Assembly (NCBI GenBank): GCA_021613535.1
Contig: CP075493.1
Location: 14,570,001 to 14,634,000 of the forward strand
Reading direction: 5' to 3'
Length of the DNA stretch: 64,000 nt
From: Adineta vaga
Lineage: Eukaryota; Rotifera
Below are positions 57,864 to 64,000 of the stretch, piece after piece. The notes beneath the pieces are model-generated. The model was not told the origin of the DNA. It saw nothing but the letters and a program-made list of their open reading frames with translations, and ran no database searches. A program made the position numbers and the translations under genes. How positions within the stretch are numbered: the first letter of the stretch is position 1; every line of letters starts with the position of its first letter.

Positions 57864-58657
57864 ATGTCGTGGGAAATGGAATTAGATGAAAATATCTTAG
57901 AAGATTTATATCTATGGATTGATAGTTTACCTTTATCAAGACCGAAGAAAAGAATTGAACGAGATTTTTCTGATGGTAAAAGCATTTTTTAACCGAATTT
58001 TTTATATTCTATGCTGTTTTTGTTCATGTTAGGTACATTAGTCGCTGAAATTATCCGTTATTATTTACCGGATTTAGTTGAAATGCATAATTATACGCCA
58101 GCACATTCACTTCAACCAAAAAAAGCCAATTGGGGAATGTTAAATAAAAAAGTTCTGTCACATTTTGGACTTGATTTACCTGATGTAATTATAACTGGTC
58201 TTGCGAATGGAAAACCAGGACTTATTGAAGTTCTTCTTTTTAATTTAAGAATGAAGATCGATGAAGAATTAGAACTACAACAAAAAATGTATCAACACCA
58301 ACAACAACAACAAAATCCACATCATCCTGCACAACAAATCATATCACCACGACAATCTTCTCTTTCGCATTTAACGTCCTTATCGAAAACGAATCAAGTT
58401 CCTTTAATATCAACGCGCTCAAATAAATCAAGTAAAACTAGTAAAACAAATCAAACTGCTCATCGAGACGTGTCTCGCTCGAGTATGAAGAAGTCAAACA
58501 GCAATGTTTCCAACAACAAGAAGAAATTGAAGTACTTCATGCAAAAATTCGTCGACTTGAACATGTTCTTCAACTTAAAGATATTCGAATAAGTGAATTA
58601 TCAAAAGCAGTAGAAGATAGTAGACCGACAAGACCAACTGCAGTTCAGAAAAAATAA
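57864..58657 (+). CDS. SPEF1: SPEF1/CLAMP ciliary CH-domain protein
   Basis: SPEF1 bundles microtubules at the central apparatus and tips of motile cilia. Exon 1 (57864-57975) gives MSWEMELDENILEDLYLWID and SLPLSRPKKRIERDFSDG. After a 55-bp intron, exon 2 from 58031 gives TLVAEIIRYYLPDLVEMHNY, then KKANWGMLNKKVLSHFGLDL: the CH/DUF1042 domain, near residue for residue with human (LSRPKRNLSRDFSDGVLVAE). The C-terminal coiled coil QQQEEIEVLHAKIRRLEHVL, QLKDIRISELSKAVEDS matches human RLEHLLQLKNVRIEDL but is in another frame. Passing from the Ser/Thr-rich linker to it needs either an 85-bp intron (58399-58483, donor GTTCCTTT, acceptor CTCGAG) or a frameshift in that interval. Stop TAA at 58655-58657. 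Confidence 0.88.
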
Positions 58658-58829
58658 TTTCATCTTCATGTTCTTTTCATATTGAATAAATATTTGGTTG
58701 AAATTATCAGCGATATATAAGCTTTTATTCAAAAGGAAAGATCGAGTAATCGAATACTTTTCCAGATGTTTTTTAAATTATGACTTCAAAAGAATATAAA
58801 GTGCAGAAGAAAAAAAAACAAATAAATGC

Positions 58830-59375
58830 TTAATCATTTGAAATAATTTTGTCACATTTAACATCCATAAGAAGAGTAGCTTGAGGTGGAATCACATCAC
58901 CAGCTCCAACATCTCCATATGCATATGATGGTGGTATAATCAATTTTCTTTCTTCACCTTCACAGATACTTGAAAAGAAAAGAAAAGAAAAGAAAAAAGA
59001 AACGAATGCAAATCAAATTAAACAAAGATCAAATGTCTTTTGATATACTCGAGTAAACCTTGGTCCCATCCTTGAATAGCTTGTCCATGTCCAATTTTGA
59101 AAATAAATGGATGACCACGATCGTACGATGAATCAAATTTGACTCCATTTGATTTTAAAACTCCCTGAAAATATCGGAATAAATTGTTTTCTTTCATAAA
59201 CTAAACATACCGTGTATTGCATGTGTAGAGTATCTCCGACTTTTGATCTTTTCGAACAACTAAGGACTTTTTTTGTTGTCATGACTTGTAATTTTTCTTG
59301 AGCAAACGATGAAACATTTGAAAAGAAATTGACGATAAATATGAACAAAACAACGAAGATTGTAATAGATTTCAT
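58830..59375 (-). CDS. FKBP2: Secreted/ER FKBP-type prolyl isomerase, copy 1
   Basis: Exons 59211-59375, 59049-59164 and 58830-58968 sum to 420 nt, giving 139 residues. The signal peptide [20 protein letters not shown] is followed by the FKBP fold: [80 protein letters not shown]. Active-site aromatic and Asp positions (Y, F-D, W, Y) are kept. It catalyses prolyl cis/trans isomerisation in the secretory pathway. The C-terminus is ISND, with no KDEL-type retention signal (human FKBP2 ends RTEL), so export is possible. A (GAAAA)n tract sits in intron 2. The start at 59375 is the first true ATG. Confidence 0.92.
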
Positions 59376-60619
59376 TTGAAATATTATTTTCAAATGAACG
59401 ATAAAATAACTACAGTGATTGCATCATACAAAGAGGTCACTGTACAAATTTTGCTTTCTGTGAAGGAAAAAGAACAAGCATATATCAGTCCATGTTAGTT
59501 CATGTTAACAATAACAAAAAAGGATTAACGAAATTGGTATGATTGTTTGTTTATATCAATATAAAGACATTGTCTATAGATCTAATCATTTTAAACGATG
59601 TCGGATAAAAGAATTTTAAAAAATCTATTTATTTAAATATAAAACTTTTTTAAAGATTATTTATTAAATATCAAGGTTTATATTTTTCAGGTCTATATAG
59701 AATGGTGTTTATGCGTTAAATAAATTAGTTAATACTGTAGAAAAAGTAATCCTACTATGAGTAGAGATCATCAAAGGTTAAATGAATTTACATAGTTGAG
59801 AACAAGAATATATCAATCGTTATTATTGCAATAGAATTGAACAAATGCTTCGAATGTTAAAGACATCATTATATTAAACTATGTAGGAGATTATTAATAA
59901 TAATCTATGAAATTCATTCAGTCTCGGAATATTATCTTTGTAGACATTGGAATTGTGTAGTAATACAATTTTTTTTTAAATATTTTTCTATTATCCAAAT
60001 GAAGTTATTATAGATAATCAAGTTGAGTTGTTTCAAGTTTCATTTCAAGACGTTTTGTATTCTTTTTCAATTGTATTTCATAACTAATAAACATAGAGAA
60101 GTATATTATTCAAATATGAATAATTCTGTTTTATTTAAACATGAAGTTTCAATTGAACATATCAAGAGAAATTTTTTATTTTTAATGACAAATATTCAAT
60201 AATCGTTGAGACAATTGAGGAATTTGTCTTTGCTCTCAAGAATGATGATAAAACATAAACCTGTTTTAATTGGTTCAACACACAGTTATTTAGTCAAACT
60301 CAATTAAATATATACAGGTATGTACTTTTACACAAGTTATCTTAAAAAAACCATTCATAACTATGGAATACTTAAGAAATTAGGTGATATTAATCATTCT
60401 CTTGTGTCTAGTGTTATAATAGACCACTTACATAGTTAGATATATCAAAAATCAATCAGTTACATTTACATTGAAAAGCTCTGGTAAATAGTCTCGTCAG
60501 ATTAATTCATCTATACAAGTCTTTTGTTAAAATAATTCATTACCAATGATTGGCTATCATTTAGACAATACATGTCAAACCTAAAGTGTTATTACTTTGT
60601 TCTATTATCACTATTGGTA
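59376..60619. other. Intergenic between FKBP copy 1 and the F-box relic
   Basis: The first 150 bp resemble the flanks of the other FKBP copies. The rest has no gene; short coding-like scraps at 60010-60110 could be part of the decayed F-box gene. Confidence 0.4.
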
Positions 60620-62330
60620 ATAATCGTTTAGAAAAACTTGCATTTGATATCGTGTTATCCAATTAATTTAATTTTAGATTATTTTCAATCATCATATCAA
60701 TTTATTATGCCTTGTATTCTTAATAATATTGAATCATTAACATTAAGTATTCAACATATTCCAAATATGATTACTTTTGTTGAAAGATATTGTCATGAAC
60801 ACTCTTCCAAATCTGACATATTTGAAAGTAATAATGGATCGAGGAAATTCTATGACAGACACATCTTTTATATTAGGTCAACTGATTAACTAAGGCTTTA
60901 GTTCATCTTCTACTTAAGAAATGGGAAAAATTCTTAATTTACTTAGATATAGAAGATTCAAGTCATTTTCTAGAAACATTTAAACAGATTATTATAATAT
61001 TTAAAGTTCATATAGTGGTCTAATAGTTCAGTAAGCTATAGACAAACATTTAAAGAATGGATTATTCAGTATATGACCACATATTCATTGCGATAAAAAT
61101 ATTATGGTCCTTAGAAATCTTTTATTTTGATCATAATGCATTAAAAAAATGTCTCATTAGAGAATCTACCATAGTATATTGACATCTTATGTTTGATCAG
61201 AATAGGATAGCTTTAAATATTAAAATAACCTCGATGATTCTTTTCCTTAAATGTTCTTAAAGGCAATTGAATATTGTGATATTTGTATATATTATTAGGC
61301 AACCATCTTTACGATCTACCACGATGTTTTATACTCTTCTCAAATATACCTCAAATTTATGTACTGAATAAAAGCGATATTGCTCGCAATTAAATCTAAA
61401 TTTCTTTGTTCATTATCTGTACCTTCTATTGTACCGTTTGAATTGCATGATGATTGTATTTTAACGAATATATTTCAAGATGATGGTTTATTTTTTCATG
61501 AATCAATTCGGCTCACAATTATGGTCATTTGTTGTAAACATGATGCTTTTTTCTGTACTAGATACTGGAAATTTTTCTGAAATTAAATCAGTAAGAACAT
61601 TTATTAATTGCAAATCTCTTTTAATTAATTTGTATAGATTTCAAGACCTAATTTAAAACGATTGACAATGATAAGTTATCGTAGGGTAACTAATTATGAA
61701 AATGTTTTTCTTCTTGTGTTTCACCGTTTATCAAATGTCGAATATTTAATATTATTATTGACTGTTAAATAGAAAATAAATATATCCGAACATTTTATCA
61801 TTTGGATAACGTTATTATTTCATATATATATCTCATTTATGTCAATTTCATTTTCATATTCGTTCAATCTTACCAAATGCTTCTCATGTAGAAATCGATA
61901 CAATTCGTCAAAGTTTTAGAAAACAAAAATTCGTTAATTGTTCAATCGATTATTTTAATAATGATCATGGCCAATGTCAAATCTATTCACTTCCATTCGT
62001 AGGTACTCATCTTGATTTTATTTCAAATCGATTTTCACTCTTTGCTACTGATAAAACATTTTCGATGACATTCATTGGGATTATGCTAAACAATTACTTT
62101 GTCGAAGTCAACTTCCTTCTCTTATTAAACTTGCCATTGACAATAATATATTGTTAAAACTAACCACTCAAGATCAACAACAAGCAAAAAACATTTATTC
62201 TAGAGTATAGGAACTCTACGAACTTTACATCCATTCTACCATTCAAAAGATAAACTTCGAAATTTTTTTCTATCAGATTCCTATGTTGAACATCCAAAAG
62301 AATAAAAATACGTAAATTATGTAAAAGTAT
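60620..62330 (+). pseudogene. F-box/LRR-family relic, heavily decayed
   Basis: Family segments appear in order but in different frames: DYFQSSYQFIMPCILNNIES and LTLSIQHIPNMITFVERYC near 60660-60800; KFLCSLSVPSIVPFELHDDC near 61395; LPNASHVEIDTIRQSFRKQK and GQCQIYSLPFVGTHLDFISN near 61870-62030; DDIHWDYAKQLLCRSQLPSL and KLAIDNNILLKLTTQDQQQ near 62066-62180. Stops and shifts separate them. No F-box start was found. It lies between the two intact FKBP genes. Confidence 0.7.
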
Positions 62331-63041
62331 TATAACTATTGTAAAATCTGAGAATCCATATGGAATCAACTATTTTCCGTTGTATCTAAATAAAAATATA
62401 TATCGTGACAGAATGAAATCTAATGGAACGTGATTTTCAGCCATCTATTGAACTGATTGATCGTGTTAAACTAAAAGTAAAGTATTTGAGAAAAATATAA
62501 AAATCTCTTTTTTTTCTATATAAGATGACATCTATCGTTGAAACGATAAATAGAATTTAAATATATAAAATTTGTCTTCATTGTCTGTAATTACTACGAA
62601 CTCAAATAGTATTTCATCAATTTCAATAAAATGAATATTTTTAATCTTGTGCAATACAAAACTGCGACAATCTCGTATACATGCGCTGTACGCATGCTAT
62701 TTCTTCTTATACCCTTACTTCGGTACATATTGTTGTACTTCAGTATTATCTTTCCTTTCCTTCTCTTTGACAGAAGAATATATAAGCGTGTGTTTTGTAT
62801 CAGAAAGACGCAATTTAAGAGGAAGAAATAAATAAAGGCGTATAGTTTCATCAGTGCATACATCTCTTCCATCAGAAATCGTTTCAAAAACTTTTCGAGA
62901 TCTTTCTCAATTAATTTCATGATGATATAGAAAGAGAGAGAAAAGCTTCTGTGTTTATCTTTTTCTTTTGTTAAATCAATCAAACAAATAAACAAACATA
63001 TTAAATGAATACTAAAATGAATATATTTTGTCAAAGAATGA
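62331..63041. other. Intergenic, 3' of FKBP copy 2
   Basis: A minus-strand frame at 62594-63076 has an unlikely Phe/Lys/Leu-rich content and overlaps the FKBP stop in another frame; not called. A palindromic GCGCTGTACGC core near 62685 is noted. Confidence 0.4.
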
Positions 63042-63570
63042 TTATTCATCCGAAATAATTTTGTCACATTTAACATCCATAAGAAGAGTAGCTTGAGGTG
63101 GAATCACATCACCAGCTCCAACATCTCCATATGCATATGATGGTGGTATAATCAATTTTCTTTCTTCACCTTCACAGATACTTGAAAAGAAAAGAAACGA
63201 ATGCAAATCGAATTAAAAAAAGATCAGATGTCTTTTGCTTTACTCGAGTAAACCTTGGTCCCATCCTTGAATAGCCTGTCCATGTCCAATTTTGAAAATA
63301 AATGGATGACCACGATCGTACGATGAATCAAATTTAACTCCATTTGATTTTAAAACTCCCTGAAAATATCGGAATAAATTGTTTTCTTTCATAAATTAAA
63401 CATACCGTATATTGCATGTGTAGAGTATCTCCGACTTTTGATCTTTTTGAACAACTAAGAACTTTTTTTGTTGTCATGACTTGTAATTTTTCTTGAGCAA
63501 ACGATGAGACATTTGAAAAGAAATTGACGATAAATATGAACAAAACAACGAAAATTATACAAGATTTCAT
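63042..63570 (-). CDS. FKBP2: Secreted/ER FKBP-type prolyl isomerase, copy 2
   Basis: Same three-exon structure as 58830-59375, and the protein is almost identical. The leader is [20 protein letters not shown], the FKBP fold is unchanged, and the end is ISDE instead of ISND. Most differences are synonymous or lie in introns. Intron 2 is about 17 bp shorter because the (GAAAA)n tract is contracted. The start is the ATG at 63570. Copy 1 lies about 4.2 kb away in the same orientation, with an F-box relic between them. Again there is no ER-retention signal. Confidence 0.92.
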
Positions 63571-64000
63571 CTAAAATAATCGCAATGATTACATCATACA
63601 ATAGAGGTCAATGTACAAATCTTACCCTCGTCTTCTTTTTTCTTTCTGCAAAAGAAAAAGAACAAACATCTACATGAGTAGATATTTATTTATCTATATA
63701 TAGAACAACTCTTTTTCTTTTCCTTTCTTTCCTACAAATTGTACATAGTTAGATAGATGTCTCTCTGAGAAAGTACATATGATATATACGATGATTCTCT
63801 GTAGTAGCGAAATTCATTGGTGAAATGCAACATACAGAATCGATTGAGATGATTATCTCGATTAAAAAAATATTATTCGAAATACAATTCTCAAACATGT
63901 TAATTTTATGCTGATTTTCAGTCAATTAAAAATTTTTATCGATCCGTTAGTTCTAATGTTTGTTCATTTCTTGTATTTTCCTGGAAAACAATACAATGAC
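63571..64000. other. FKBP copy 2 upstream region
   Basis: Matches the 5' flanks of copy 1 and of the decayed copy over scattered blocks (for example TTTTTATCGATCCGTTAG near 63933 against TTTTATCGATTCTTTGAT near 56834). No gene to the window end. Confidence 0.5.

Noticed and set aside
62594-63076. 160-codon minus-strand open frame
   Set aside because: It overlaps the 3' end of FKBP copy 2 in another frame, and its Phe/Lys/Leu-rich content looks like translated AT-rich spacer; the corresponding region of FKBP copy 1 does not keep the frame.

Overview
The window is eukaryotic and AT-rich. Genes are broken by many short GT-AG introns, mostly 45-60 bp, and several starts sit a few bases after a T-rich AG acceptor. 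It looks like a bdelloid rotifer genome, possibly Rotaria-like. The reasons are an expanded F-box/LRR family in many decaying copies, an NRPS condensation domain in an otherwise animal gene set (AVL9, HCN, SPEF1, TTLL10, TADA2B, SLC52), and numerous local paralogues. The assignment is from memory of such genomes, not from a search. All spliced models were joined by hand; where I state that a model is in frame, the exon lengths sum to a multiple of three.

Layout. 1-454: 5' end of an unknown gene (-). 1589-4078: intronless secreted protein with a propeller-like and an alpha/alpha-toroid-like part. 5946-6899: five-exon secreted cysteine-rich protein. 7371-7995: F-box-family relic. 8537-9633: APH-fold pseudokinase. 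12023-14167: disrupted F-box gene. 14581-14706: tandem hairpin repeat. 15186-15564: F-box relic. 15839-17345 (-): free-standing NRPS condensation domain with a frameshift. 18187-19813: riboflavin transporter. 20176-23061: two divergent copies of a tiny secreted-peptide gene in an inverted repeat around an F-box pseudogene. 23520-24386: Cdc37-like gene. 24729-27783: TLDc gene and AVL9, 36 bp apart, a possible operon. 28530-30060: membrane-protein exon and remnants.

30669-40429 (-) is a tandem array built from a TADA2B-like gene, a 211-aa membrane protein and a second smaller membrane protein. TADA2B copy B is complete, copy A is truncated by a deletion, and copy C is a relic. 41089-43100: TTLL10-like glycylase. 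44668-46068: MAO-like flavin oxidase. 46516-46842 (-): small secreted protein missing from simple ORF scans. 48984-52099: HCN channel. 54286-54828 (-): disordered protein. 55950-63570: a SPEF1/FKBP neighbourhood with one SPEF1, two nearly identical secreted FKBPs, a decayed SPEF1-FKBP pair, a TIR (MITE-like) element and another F-box relic.

The genes do not form one pathway. The themes are local duplication followed by decay, probable foreign acquisitions (NRPS domain; possibly the intronless secreted protein and the amine oxidase), and several small secreted proteins of unknown role. Best candidates for something undescribed are the inverted pair of peptide-precursor genes (20176-20307, 22966-23061), the TADA2B/membrane-protein array, and the lone condensation domain.
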